In this document: in pieces, positions 26,080 to 38,366 of the stretch | How positions within the stretch are numbered: position 1 is the first letter of the stretch | Layout: each line of letters starts with the position of its first letter | From: Azadirachta indica | Lineage: Eukaryota; Streptophyta; Magnoliopsida; Sapindales; Meliaceae | Length of the DNA stretch: 64,000 bases | Direction: 5' to 3' | NCBI GenBank assembly: GCA_022749755.1 | Contig: CM040448.1 | Coordinates: 3,282,481-3,346,480 of the forward strand | Position numbers and translations under genes: made by a program | Notes under the pieces: generated by a model | What the model was told of the DNA's origin: nothing | Database searches by the model: none | Seen by the model: the letters and a program-made list of their open reading frames with translations, nothing else

Positions 26080-26616
26080 CTAATTTTCTACCCAACCAAC
26101 TCCACTTATGAACTCCCAGTTAGGATTCTTCAACTCCAACCCTAAGCTCTCTCCGCCCCATAGCCACTCCTCCGCATAGCTCCACGTCATCGGCCAGTCT
26201 TCTATTCCTACAAACCTCCCGTCACCAAGCGGCCCTGCTGGCTCCGCAGCCTCGATCGCAGTCTGATCAGTCTTCTTCTCTTCCTCCTCTTCCTCCTCCT
26301 CCTCATCATCATCCTCAACAATTATCATTTGTTGTACTTTCTGCTTTCCCTTCTCCTTTTCTTTAACCTTATTAACATCTTGTTGGTTACCCTTCTCCTT
26401 AATCTGTTTATCCAGTGAAGTCGAGGCCATTGATCTTGTTATGATCTTCCTTTCGTTGACAGGACGAGTTTTGAGATTCGTTCTAAAGTTACGGATTCTA
26501 GCTTTGGCGTCTTGTCTCGCCATTCTTGACCTTCCAGCTTCTTCATCTTCTTCCCCTCCTTCGCCTCTATTTACTATCCTCCCTTCATAAACTGAGCTCA
26601 CCTTCGCCATTTTCAT
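26080..26616 (-). CDS. Uncharacterised acidic-tract protein, 178 aa
   Basis: Single-exon open frame with plant-like codon use. The family is not recognised. Residues 1-60 are basic and charged (MARQDAKARIRNFRTNLKTR). Residues 60-95 are lysine/glutamate-rich. An uninterrupted Asp/Glu tract follows (about residues 100-113). The C-terminal 45 residues are tryptophan-rich with WPMTWSYAEEWLWGGE and end in GVGWVEN. The Trp-rich end looks like a folded or interacting motif, while the centre should be disordered. An in-frame ATG two codons in could serve equally well. A nuclear location is possible from the basic/acidic make-up, but that is inference. Confidence 0.6.
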   Translation of the reverse strand: MKMAKVSSVYEGRIVNRGEGGEEDEEAGRSRMARQDAKARIRNFRTNLKTRPVNERKIITRSMASTSLDKQIKEKGNQQDVNKVKEKEKGKQKVQQMIIVEDDDEEEEEEEEEKKTDQTAIEAAEPAGPLGDGRFVGIEDWPMTWSYAEEWLWGGESLGLELKNPNWEFISGVGWVEN

Positions 26617-27866
26617 CCTATCTGACAGAGAGAAATAGAAAGACAGAGCGCTAAAGGGGTTTGTGTAAAGAAAGATTTAGTTGACGGAGACTGAAGAAAG
26701 GAAGTGCCAAGAGTGTGAATATAGTTGTATAGTGCGTTTTAGGGTTAACGGGGGATTAAATGCATGTGTCAACACTTTTACATTCCTTTTCAGTTTCTAG
26801 GATTTCAACATTTTCTCGAGAAAATGATAAATACCCAGATTCATGAATTTCCTCAGATGACAAAAACCTTAAAAAAAAAAAAAAAACCATGGGAAATTAA
26901 GAGAACAACCGAATTTCGTTTGACATTACCAGTGAAATAATCGGGAGAACAAATAAAAAGCGTGCGTTTCTTGCACTTTATGGATACATGGACGAAGACG
27001 CACGACACGTGGACTTGTGGACCCGTTGTAGGACCCACGACAGACAGGAGATTTGGTCTCGTGTTGTGGACCCGCGATGCGATTTTGAATTCTCTTTTGG
27101 CTCTGGTAATCTGGTAATTTCGTTAGAGAGAAACAAGGTTGGTTATGCATGACGTCGCCACGTAGACAACGGTGGCACGACTAACATACCCTCTTTTAGG
27201 GATTCGTTTGGCATATGATAACTAACCAAAGTTGTATCATCATTGTAAGAAAATAACCCATATTTTCTGCTGAGATGCAATGAAATTTAAATTCTAAATT
27301 TTCTTATACCAACTTAAGAAATTTCATCAATCGAATCAATTAACACTCACAGAAAAATTGTATAACACATGTAAATTAACATGACAAAATTATTTTATAT
27401 TTTCATACTAATAAAAGAAATGAAATGTATAAGATATATAATAATAGTATAATATAATTAAATTATTTTAATAAATAATATTTTATTTTTTTAAAAATTA
27501 ATAATTAAAATTTGAAACGTTTTAAATTTGATTCGTACGTAAGTCATTTGTTGTATTCAACTTTTAGATTGATTTTATCAAATATTAATTAACACTAAAA
27601 GAAAGTTCAGTACTTTGGATGTAGTCCTCAAAAGGAATAATCAAAAACACACATATATATATATATATATATCGTTTAATTTTGAAACCATTTTGGATTT
27701 GTCCAAAGCTTGACGTGAGATTTTTTTTCAACCTCAGTGTTTACCATGGGCTGATCTAGACAGACACAACTCAATCCAACTCTTTTTTTTTTTTTTTTAA
27801 AAAAAAAAAAAGTGTTACAAGAGTTAATAAAATTAAATTTAGCTTATATGTAATTAAAAGAAAATT

Positions 27867-27904
<38 letters not shown>

Positions 27905-29698
27905 TTTTTTCACATATTAAAAAATTTTGTTTGGCATGAAATCAGAGATTTGTTTTGCCTAGATAGCTCGCTTATATGTCATAGTAATTAAATGGATAAG
28001 TTATCATTTAATTGTGTTATCTTTCTTTGTTAATTTAAATATCAAACTCATATGGAAACATTAGAACAATATATATGTATATGGTATGCAATGTTGGCAT
28101 TACTAAATTTGTTGAACCATTTTTGCCTCTAATGGCTTATATTGTATATTGTTGATACAATGTATGAATACTTCCCAACTCCATTTTAAATTTTGAATAA
28201 AACATAAATATAAGAGACCAAATATTATTATAGTCCTAAAATCTAGTTTAATTCCAGGCTGTGCAAGTGGCCAGGCGCTGGCTGATAGCATTTCCAGCTT
28301 GTAAAGATATCATCGAGAAAGAAGAATATAACGTTGTTAGACTGTGAAGTTGTCCGGGCCACTCAGCCCATTTAGTGGTGTTTTTAAGTAGTGGTCATTT
28401 TATCTCCATTAGAGAATGACCATCTAGTGGTGTTTTATTTTCCATTAGAGAAAAGCAATCAGCAGAGAAGACAGTAACTAGCCAATAGATTTAAAACATC
28501 ACTTGCATTTGGGTCATCACCCACTAATTGCAGAGACTAAAAAGTAACTGGCCAATCGATTTAAGCATCACTTGCATTTGGGTCACCCACTAATTGCAGA
28601 GACTAAAAAGCTAAAGTTGAATATAGTCAAAAAGGAAAGCGTGTGTATCCCTATAGTGGTTTTTGCCTTTTACATCTGTGTCCTTCCAGGAACTTGCAGT
28701 CCCAGCTGAAGCATTCACCAAACCCTGCAGCTACGATTGGTAAATGACTCACATCTTATCCAACATTTACATATAGGAAAGTAAAGGACTTTCCAAGATT
28801 TTTCAATCCAAGTGTCAGTTCAACCATCAATTTGACATATTCAAAATAACAAATTTAAGTTATAAATAATACTACTAATAAAATAATTAGATGGTCAAAG
28901 ATAGAATATGGTGGATTCACTTGGCATTTCCTGTTCAGTCGGCTATAGAGTAAATAGACAAATTCACAACAATTGACTGACGAAGCTGCTTACGCGCAAG
29001 CATCTGTCACTAACAACAATCAGCACAAAACAAAACATTAGACCATTCCAAGTTCTCATCTGACTAGGATGAAGTATTCAATAAGCAATGACAACTTTAA
29101 ACATGAACAAAAACATCACAAGAATCATTACAATCTTCTAAACCATGGAGAAAGAACTTCTTCTTGCATTTTTCTAGCTCATCCGCAAGACATTAATTTA
29201 ACATAAACAACCATCAGTTCTTTATATATGTAAATAATATAACATGACGAACAAAGCAACAGAAGAATCCAAACCATGCCATTAACAATTGCCAAAAGTA
29301 CATTTACAGCGTCAATGACCAACCTTATAACCAATCGGCTCTGTACAAATTTTCTTTTCTTCAATAGTGACCGATCACAAAACAAATCATAAACCCTCCA
29401 ACACTAATCATCTTATATTTATATTACAAAAGAGCCATGCTCTCCAAAATGTAAAGTTACGAGGTTTGCCGATCTCTTTCTTTGCTCAATCAAAATACTT
29501 ACAGAGATATTAGCAAGGAGATAGATCACCGACAAAAAAAACAAATAATAAAAACACATTATATATACACTACTAAGACATATATTCTCAAATTCTCTCC
29601 AAAAATATTCAAAACTCCCTCTTGTTAGGTCTGCTGCTGTGCTTGTGAATTATGTTGGCGTTCAGCTTCCTTCTATATACAGTTTCTTTTATGTTGTT
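26617..29698. other. Spacer between the 178-aa gene and the 176-aa gene
   Basis: No gene supported. The right flank of 26616 should hold the promoter of the 178-aa gene, with a CACGTGG element near 27005. TA (27651-27672) and TAA (27871-27903) microsatellites and a 70-bp tandem duplication at 28473-28610 are the only structures seen. 29400-29698 is probably 3' UTR of the next minus-strand gene. Confidence 0.55.
28473..28610. repeat. Tandem duplication, about 70 bp
   Basis: Two adjacent copies (28473-28542 and 28543-28610) share long identical stretches such as ATCACTTGCATTTGGGTCA and CCACTAATTGCAGAGACTAA. They differ by a few substitutions and a 2-3-bp deletion. A looser duplication of TAGTGGTGTTTT and CCATTAGAGAA lies just upstream (28373-28460). 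Confidence 0.85.
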
Positions 29699-30649
29699 CT
29701 AAGCCACAGCAGGGATGCTGGAATTTTGGCGATCCCTGTTGAGGCAATCAAATCCTTCTACTCTAACAGTGGCTGGTTTAAGCCCGAAGTTCATTCTAGC
29801 ACACCCGGCCTTACGTGCTGATGATGATGGAGACGATAAACCAGAAGGGGGTGGTACTGGAAACGAAGACAAGGGACTATATTTTTCGTCCCCAAATCGG
29901 GCATCTTGAATTAAAGGGTTGGCAGCTCTGCTTGGAGGAGACCCACAAAAAAAGGGGGGAGACGACGCCACCTGATTTGCAGATTGTTCAACCCCGTAAC
30001 TCTCCTGTAATATTAACAAGAAGATTATACCATGTAAGTTAAAACAGATATATTTTTAAAACCACATTAAGAAATAATCAAACATCAAGTACAGCAAGGT
30101 AAAAAAGTGAAACCACAATCTCTAATAACCAAACCTAAGCTCGACATATAGGAAACAAGTAGAATCATAATTATGTTTTTGTGAAGCAGTATTACCAGAA
30201 CATCACATCAATGTAGATGTTGCCTAAAATCATACTAAATGCTCATATACCAGCCTATAATATTAAACCTAATAATCTCACAAACCTAAGAATTGTAAGC
30301 AAAACAAAAACAAAAGTACCTTTACCTTCATGAGAATGATGTCTAAAAGCTCTGCCCCGGCTTTTGAATCGGACACCTCAACTGGATGACTGCAATCAAA
30401 TAAAAGCCACTTAACATTAAGCTTCCAAAAAATCACAAATACGTATATAAAATCAGTTGAAATGAAAAATACAACTACAATTTTTTACCTCATGTGCCAC
30501 CTAAATGGCCTGTTAGGTATATTTGCCAAAACCCCAACTCGACGAGGCTTTGGACAAACAACAGATTCCCTCTGTTCAGAGAAGGCGACGGAGTCATGCC
30601 TCTCCTCATCTGCGCCAAAGGCGTTCTTCTGATGATAGAACTGGTTCAT
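29699..30649 (-). CDS. Plant-specific conserved protein of unknown function, 176 aa
   Basis: Three exons, 30489-30649, 30326-30389 and 29699-30004, total 531 bp with all splice phases matching. The N terminus (about residues 30-55) carries the conserved-looking segment VVCPKPRRVG followed by IPNRPFRWHMS. The middle has a short acidic helix (KAGAELLDIILMKE). The C-terminal 100 residues are Ser/Pro-rich and probably disordered. From memory this resembles the Arabidopsis pair At3g02555/At5g16110, which have no assigned function. A 5' UTR exon ending at 31489 (CAG then GTAAAA) is likely, with acceptor near 30660. The downstream-neighbour order with LBD41 and a MAGL-type hydrolase supports the identification. 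Confidence 0.8.
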
Positions 30650-31488
30650 CTTCAAAATCCCGCTTTAATTCAACAGAAAAACGCCTATCAAAAAACAAAA
30701 AGATCAGACTGAATTTCAAGCTTTTAAAGCCCGCTATTATAAAATAACAGATTTAATCATCATATCTGTTTGGTTTGCAAAAAATTTTCTTGTCAACCAA
30801 ACAGAAGTCACAAAACTTATTCACGAAAAATATCAATCAGTTTCAGCAAACTAAAATAATCAACTCCAATTTTTAAAAACAATTATATGAAAATTAATTC
30901 ACAAAATTGATTGGTTGATGATAAAATCAAGTAGAAAAATAGAATAAATAATTAACTAGTTTTCTCACAGCCACAAAGCAAATCGAGAGATTTAATCACT
31001 CTAATAATCAAAATCAAAATACAAAAATACAAAATTCACTCACAAATCCGTCCAACACCCCCAAAAAAAAAAGCCAGCTAAATTCAAGAACAAACCATAG
31101 AAAAACGTAATTTTATATGCAAACATACAGAGAAACACAAGATTTACTCGTACGGTCAACAGATCTAGATTCAAACCTTGTAAAACACAAATTTTCGTAC
31201 TACTTCATATACTAATAAACTACAAAACTCTCAAAAACCGAACGAATCGAGTGAAACGAAACGGTTCGATTGATGAGCATGTAAAAAAACCATGAAGCAT
31301 CGAATTTAAAGGAGACAAAGACTCAGATAAAACATGAAACAAACAAAATTATCGAGAAATTGGATGTATATTACAGCTATAAACGCCAGATCTGAATTTT
31401 GACCTCAAACAGAATTTTTTGAACGTTAACCGATTTACGAAGACCAGATCTAAAATCTAAATTTAGAAAGCAAAACGCAGCGTTTTAC

Positions 31489-31560
31489 CTGAAAAGAATC
31501 CTCCGTAAGACTAATAACAGAGATGGATGCCACGAAGGAGGCAAGAAGAGAGAGAATGGG
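31489..31560 (-). other. Likely 5' UTR exon of the 176-aa protein gene
   Basis: A good donor (TTTCAG then GTAAAACG) ends an exon at 31489. The 0.8-kb stretch to the start codon is AT-rich and intron-like. The 5' limit is only approximate. Confidence 0.4.
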
Positions 31561-33029
31561 TTGGTAGGGATTTATAGACGTGTAACGATGGTAGTTATGC
31601 TGCTAATTTCAGACAAACGGTGTCGTTTTAGATTGAACGGATGTCCACCTAAGTGAAAGTACGTAGCTCCAAATTGATAAGATGTTTTCTATGATATTAG
31701 ATAAATATATTTACCATACAAAAAAATACATAGTCTTCGATAATAAACAATGTGATAATTGATTATCACGTTATCAAGTCAACATAAATTCTAATTTTTT
31801 ATTTTATCTGAATATAACTGGGGATGATTTTTTTTTTTTTTAATTTACGCGTTGAAATTAAGAGGAATAATTTATTAAAAAATGAGAAAAGAGAGTTTAA
31901 TAATAGAATATCAGAAAAAATAAATAAAAAGGCAAATATATAACAAAATGAAAATGAGTGTGGACTGTAGAGACAACAATATAATATTCTTATATTTGTT
32001 TATATAAACAAAATTTGTATGTCTAATATTATTGCAATTGGTTCACGTAAATGACAAATAAAAAGTATTATAATGGAAATAAAATTTTATAGATAAAAAA
32101 TTTCTTAATCTCAATATAACTTCAACAATAATTAAATTTTTATGTGGACATGTTTTATATCTAAACAAAATTGCATTTAGAATAATATCTTCTATTAGTT
32201 TTGAGCAATTAATTTGTGTCAATTTTCAATTTTCACAAGAGCATAAAAACATAGTATAAAATGATAAAATGGGCGATCATAGATATTTAGGACACCCATT
32301 ACTTTCCTTTCACTATTTTATTTTTATTGCTTTTCCTACTACGCGTGAAAGAACATAAATTAGAAGGTTTATTATGACAAGTAACATTTATATAGTTTTC
32401 AAAATAAGCAAATAGTTTGTACAAGTCAAATTACTTTATTACACGAAATTATAATTACATTAATTTTGGAAGATATTTAATGGTTAATAGATCAAATATA
32501 CTATTGATAGTCCAAATCTATGTACATTTTTTTAAAAAAATAAGAAATGATACAAAAATAATAAACATTTATTTGGGTAACTATTTTAATTTCTTTAATT
32601 CTTTTTTACATTTCTTTTTTTACATTTTTTAGTACTAGTGTTCATATAATTAAATTTATAATAATTATAAAAAAAATAAATTACTGTTTATCGCGTTGCA
32701 CCCAAAATAAATATTAAAAATGTAATAAAAAATGCATTTATATGATGTTAAATTATATCAGTATTAGCATAGTGTTGCCAGGTACAAGATCACACATCTA
32801 ATATGCAATTTGCAATAAATAATATTTTTATATATTTTTTTGAATAATTAAAATATTGGGATTTAGACTTGGCTTGGCTTTGGCTGTTTTGAAATTATAA
32901 AAATTCAGTAATAAGAAATAACAGAGAAAAAAAAAAGAAAAAGAAAAAGCTGGTTTTAGTTGACAGAAAAAGATAGAGAAGGTGGCCGGCGTTTGACTTT
33001 GACTACAGAAAGACGCGGCTTCAGTGTCA

Positions 33030-33063
33030 TGAGATGAGATGAGATGAGATGAGATGAGATGAG
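33030..33063. repeat. GATGA pentanucleotide microsatellite
   Basis: Six to seven tandem GATGA units. Confidence 0.9.
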
Positions 33064-36000
33064 CTTTGGCTTGCTGGCTTCCACCAGTTCCCAACTCATC
33101 TGACTTTTCAACGCCCTATGTTTTGATAATTTCAAGAACGATTTTTTTTATGTTTCAGAAGAAACATCGTGGAAAGAGCAAGAGAAAGAAAGAGGAGGCT
33201 TTTTAGTTTTTAGTTTTTATTTCTCCACGCGCGCAAATCATGCATTGGTTGTGATTGTCTCATCTGATGTGATCTGATCTGATCAGATGACACCTAAAGG
33301 AAGCGTGTAAACGGCAATCATGTGGTGGAACCCACCTCTCCGTCTACACCGCTCCCCCTTTCTGTTGCCTGATTTCGACACGTGTACGTTGCGCTCGTGG
33401 CGGGGACCACCTTCGGTTTGATAAAAGTTGTCACGTGAACCATGTTTGTGACGCCGGATTGAGTACAGTGTATTGCTATTGCTTGGCTTGCTGCAGCTTT
33501 TTGTATTTTCGGTAAACAAATTTGATTTAATTATTTTCAATTTTTTTTTACGTTTTATTTTTATTACCATAAATTTAAATATAGTTCAAGGAAAAGCATC
33601 TATAATAAATATAAAATTTCATTGAAAGTCGAACATGTAAAATAAATTCATTTATTTATTTCAGAATTTTAAATGAGAAGGACATAACACCAACACACCA
33701 TCTTACGCTTTTTTTTATTCTTTGGACAAATGTGTTTGGTTATACAACTTCAATAGTTTGGGAATCTATCGAAGTAACGACTTAATTATTTAATTCGTTG
33801 ATTATCATTAATAATAATGATTATTATTATATATAATAAGAGAAAAATTTTAAATCACATACTATAATTTTATTAAATGTAATATGACTAAACTGATTAA
33901 GTGTCAAACAAAATAAAAATAATAATAAGATATATATACGTGAAGCGGTGGCAGTGAATTTATATATTTATAAATTTCATGTTTTCGGTTTTGAAAATGT
34001 AAATTCAAGGTAAATAGAACAAAAGCAAATTGATTCCAAAAGAGAGAAGAAGAAAAAAATTAGAAGTAGGAAAATAGAAAATAAGAAGAATTATAAAATA
34101 AGAAAAGTATAAGAAAAAATATTAAAAAGTTGAATTGATATTTAAGAAAAGATATTGAGAAGTTAAATGAAACTCAGTGAATGATGTATTTATAAAATTC
34201 GAGCAATTTTATTGTCGTAATTGTGATACATAGTAAATTTTGAATCAGTTTTAATAATAAACTTAAATAATATATTTTTATAGAGCAGTACATTGATAAA
34301 GAATTTAGAAAACTTTAAACTTTTCAGAGATTGAGGTATCGAGGTATGAGTGATATATTTTTAAAATATTATAAATTTATAATATGTTTAAATGTTAAAC
34401 ATATTATGATTGATCTGTTTATTGATAAATTAAATTGTGTTGTACGTAGAGTGACATTTAAATTATGCATAATGTTCAATAATTATGTGAAAGTGATTGT
34501 TTTATGTTTGAATATTCTTTGTATTTGTTTAAAGCACCTTATATGTACTCATTCCTCAATATTATGTTGTAAGGTCCTTGGGACCCATAGAAATGTATGT
34601 ATATGACATGAAGTAAATTGTAAACTTCTTGGACGATGATATGGGACCGTTGGGTTGAGTATGGTTTTTCCGCTTGGGCAACGGAATTTCACCAAACAAG
34701 ATATTCCCCCCAATACTAATTAAGTGTTATATGAATTGTTTGTGATGATATGCATTATTATTGTACAAGTGATATTAAATTTACGTATAATTTTAAAATG
34801 TCTTGTAGTAGTTGTATGAAAATATAATTTTCTTTTAAAAACTAAGTCCACTCGTGCAAGCTCAATCTTTTCTCTATTTTCCTTATTTCTCTTCAAGTTA
34901 TACAGGATTTCGTGGAGAGTGCAATTTTATAAATGAGCTTTAGAGCACTCTATACATGTGGAATGAAACATTTTGAGTATGTTATGTATGTATTTATTAT
35001 GTATATTTGTGTGATGAGGCATGGAGTCTCAATGTATGTTAATAATGGAGGCCTAAGAATTTTTTTTTTTTAATTCATGGGCTTTAATATGTAATGTTTA
35101 TGATAAATGATAGGTGACATGTACAGTTATTTAGCAAAATTTGTTTCGATCTCTTGAGAAGAGTTCGGATGGGTCCTATGAAAATGGTATAATAAAGCCA
35201 CCATTTTGTATTAATATTTTTTTATATTAATAAGTATCTTAATATTTGAGGTAGATAAAAATAGATATGAAATGAAATAATATTGAGAAGTTAATTTTTA
35301 CGTTATTTGAGATAAAAAATTTTGAGATATAAATTAAAATGTCTATTACCTAAATATGAATTATAATATAACTTAGTTTATACCTTAAACTAGAAAGTAA
35401 ATAATAAAAAATATTTTAATAAATTAAATATATAAAACCTTGATTAAGCCTTCCTTTTAAATAAAGAAAAACAAAGAATACTCAAAAACATAATTTAAAA
35501 GATATAACTTTATATGAAGTTACTCCAAATTACTTAGACACTGAGAATTTTGTTCATTAAAATTATCGATTTTATCATCATATTATGAACATGGTATGTA
35601 ATATGTACATATTTAAATACAAAATTTGTATTACAATTTTATATTATAATTTTACTGTTACAAAAGAATAATCACTTTATCTATATGTGAATTATTGAAG
35701 GAGTTATATAAAAATTAGCAAAAAAAAAAAAAAAAAATTTCTTAAGGCTATTTTTAGTTTGCATAATGGAAAAATTAATCAAAAGGAATGAGAAAGAAAT
35801 AACATTTTTTTTCATTTTATAGAAATAAAGGAATTGCGGAAAAAATGGAATCCATTATTTTTTTGACAAAAATACTGTTTACTTAGAAATTAGTTATATT
35901 ATTTAGAATTCATTTAATATAACTTTTCAAGTAAAATTTTTTGAAGTCGACATTTTATTCGTAAAATTTTTATAAGTAGAGTTTTTATCAATAATTTATT

Positions 36001-37979
36001 AGTCGTTTAATTATTACAAATAATTTTTTAAAAAATTTGAATAACTATTTTAATAGACAAATTTTTAATAATTTTTATTTTTAAAAATAACGTAAAATTT
36101 TTGCAATATAATAAAAGTTTTAAATAATTTCACTTTTTAAAAAAATTAGAGAAGTTTTCCTACTAAAAATATAAATTTTAGACTTTTTCAAAGAAAATAA
36201 TTTTTTTAATTTCTAAAAGCTTTTATCTATTACAAAGTACATGACATCAAAAAATTTAAAAAAAAGTTTTTATCATTAAAAAAATTCTGTTACTAATAAA
36301 AAAGTCAACCCAACGAACATTTAATAAATTTTAATTAGCTATTATTTTTATTTCAAACATAATTCTTAAAATTTTAATATCAAAACATCAATAAGTTTAA
36401 CAATTTATTATCATAAATTCAAAATTAAAAAATAGTAAAATTATTTACAAACATTACAATAATAATAAAATTTAATTTTAACTATAAAATTAATTATAGT
36501 TTATTAGAGGATTAACCTGCATATTTGGAACTAAAATTACAACCATCAAATAAATATGCTAGTTTTGCATACAATAACTTATTATTAAGAGAACTAAACA
36601 TGTTTAATTCTCAATTCCTTTCCACTCTTTTTCATTATTTTCTTATGTTTTTTGACCAAACACATTCTAAGAGATTAAAAAATAAATAAATATTTTTAAT
36701 AAAAAACAATTTTAAATGAAAAATTTGAAAATAACTGACAAGAAGAATCTTTTCTTGAAGATTCTTATAGCCCAGCATGATGCAATATAATGGGATATTA
36801 TCATTTTCTTCCCCTAAGGTATTCTATATTATCAGGTATATGCCGCAGAACGAAAAAATAGGCAAAGCCCTCCCCTCTCAAATGGATGTAGTTCTTGCGT
36901 TTAATAGCCATAACTAAAATTACTGAAATGACCTCGGCAAGCATGTGCGAAGCTAACAATGGCAGTGTAGCCTAAATTGCAAGGATATATGAATAGTGAT
37001 CTATTTGTGAAGAGGAGAAACTAAATTGACAGAAACATCCCTTGAATTTGACAAGGCATTGGTAACAATTGTATTAAGCTGTTGGAGAAGTACATTTATC
37101 ACCACCGGTCAAAAAAGAACACAGAAGCTGTCTTACAAGACCAGATTGAAAAATTCTGAGAAGGTAAAACTTGGCAATAGTATTGAAGGCCATATTGAAA
37201 AATTAACACTTCAAAATAAATACTAAAAAGCAACATTTCAATGCCAACACTTGGCAATGGTTATCAATTTTTGCAGTTAGTATGCTGGAAATTTTTTTGG
37301 TCTTAGAAACACCTGAATTGAAAATTTATTTCGACACATTTATATTTATCTAAAAATTATGAAATTAGGTATGATACTTTACCAATATGTATAGTTTAAA
37401 TCTGGAAAGTTTTATGATTATATGGAATCAAGATGATTTGTTATTAAAATTTGAAATTAGTAAGCTCAATGTTGAAAACTATTTTTACAATATTTTAAAA
37501 ATTTTGAAAAGGATTTTTAACATGAGAAAAATCTTTGACCAATTAAAAAGTTAAACAAAATTGGCACATAATATTTTTATTTGATGCTCAAAAGATATAT
37601 ATTTTTTATTTTCCAATATAATCTTTCATTTAAGAATATTTAAAAAATATATTTTTTGTATTTTATTGAAATATATCTTAGATGCTAATTGATTTAATAG
37701 ATAAATGTTTTTTTGAAGTGGTACCCAAAAAAAAAAATTTGGGTCCAAATTCAACTAACACTGAATTGAGGATAGTTTTAGGCTTTTTTTGGTAGTATTT
37801 GTAAAAAAAAAAAAAATGTTTTGTTAAAAAAAATCAAACCCCATTAAGTAATTAAATCAGGCGTAGTTGAATGAATTGAAAAATAATAAATTTCATTAAT
37901 AACCATTTGTTAGGTGTACAATAGACAATAAAGGCTGAAGCAAATTACCCTCTATAATGAGGGTAGATTAGGGGAGTGC

Positions 37980-38366
37980 TGGGTGCACTATAAAAGGTGT
38001 CTTCAACTTCTCAATAAATTCTTAATTATTTGTTTATTAGTAAATTTATAAATAATATGAAATTATAATATTTAAAAAAAAATATCGACTGCAAACCATC
38101 ACGTTAGTGGCCTAATGGTTAAAGGGCGTGGATTTGATTCCTACCTCCTATGGGGGTATAAAATTTTTATATGGTGTGGATAATTTTTAAAATTTTTTTA
38201 ACAAATTTATCTCTCTAATGAAGATAAATTATCTTAATGTTTGGTGTGCTATAAAAGGTGTTTTCAACTTTACAGTAAATTTTTAATTGATTGTATATCC
38301 ATAGATTGATAGGTTTACAAATAATATAGAATAGAATTGTAACACTAAAAAAAATAGCGACTGCAA
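37980..38366. mobile_element. Possible SINE-like/tRNA-like element inside a direct repeat
   Basis: Two diverged direct copies of about 115-125 bp (37980-38094 and 38241-38366) share CTATAAAAGGTGT, TTCAACTT, TTTTTAATT-like and CGACTGCAAA segments. Between them lies a tRNA-like stretch with a box A-like TAGTGGCCTAATGG (38105-38118) and a box B-like GATTTGATTCC (38131-38141). The boxes are only 12 bp apart, shorter than in active SINEs, so an internal deletion or chance resemblance is possible. Confidence 0.4.

Noticed and set aside
34331..34606. 91-codon plus-strand frame
   Set aside because: AT-rich, no motif, and surrounded by decayed spacer; chance open frame.
34500..35220. Suspected solo LTR
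   Set aside because: Composition differs from the flanks, but no TG...CA ends, primer-binding site or target duplication could be found.
37026..37226. 66-codon frame in a GC-richer island
   Set aside because: No recognisable domain and no splice-consistent neighbours; possibly an old gene fragment but not supportable.
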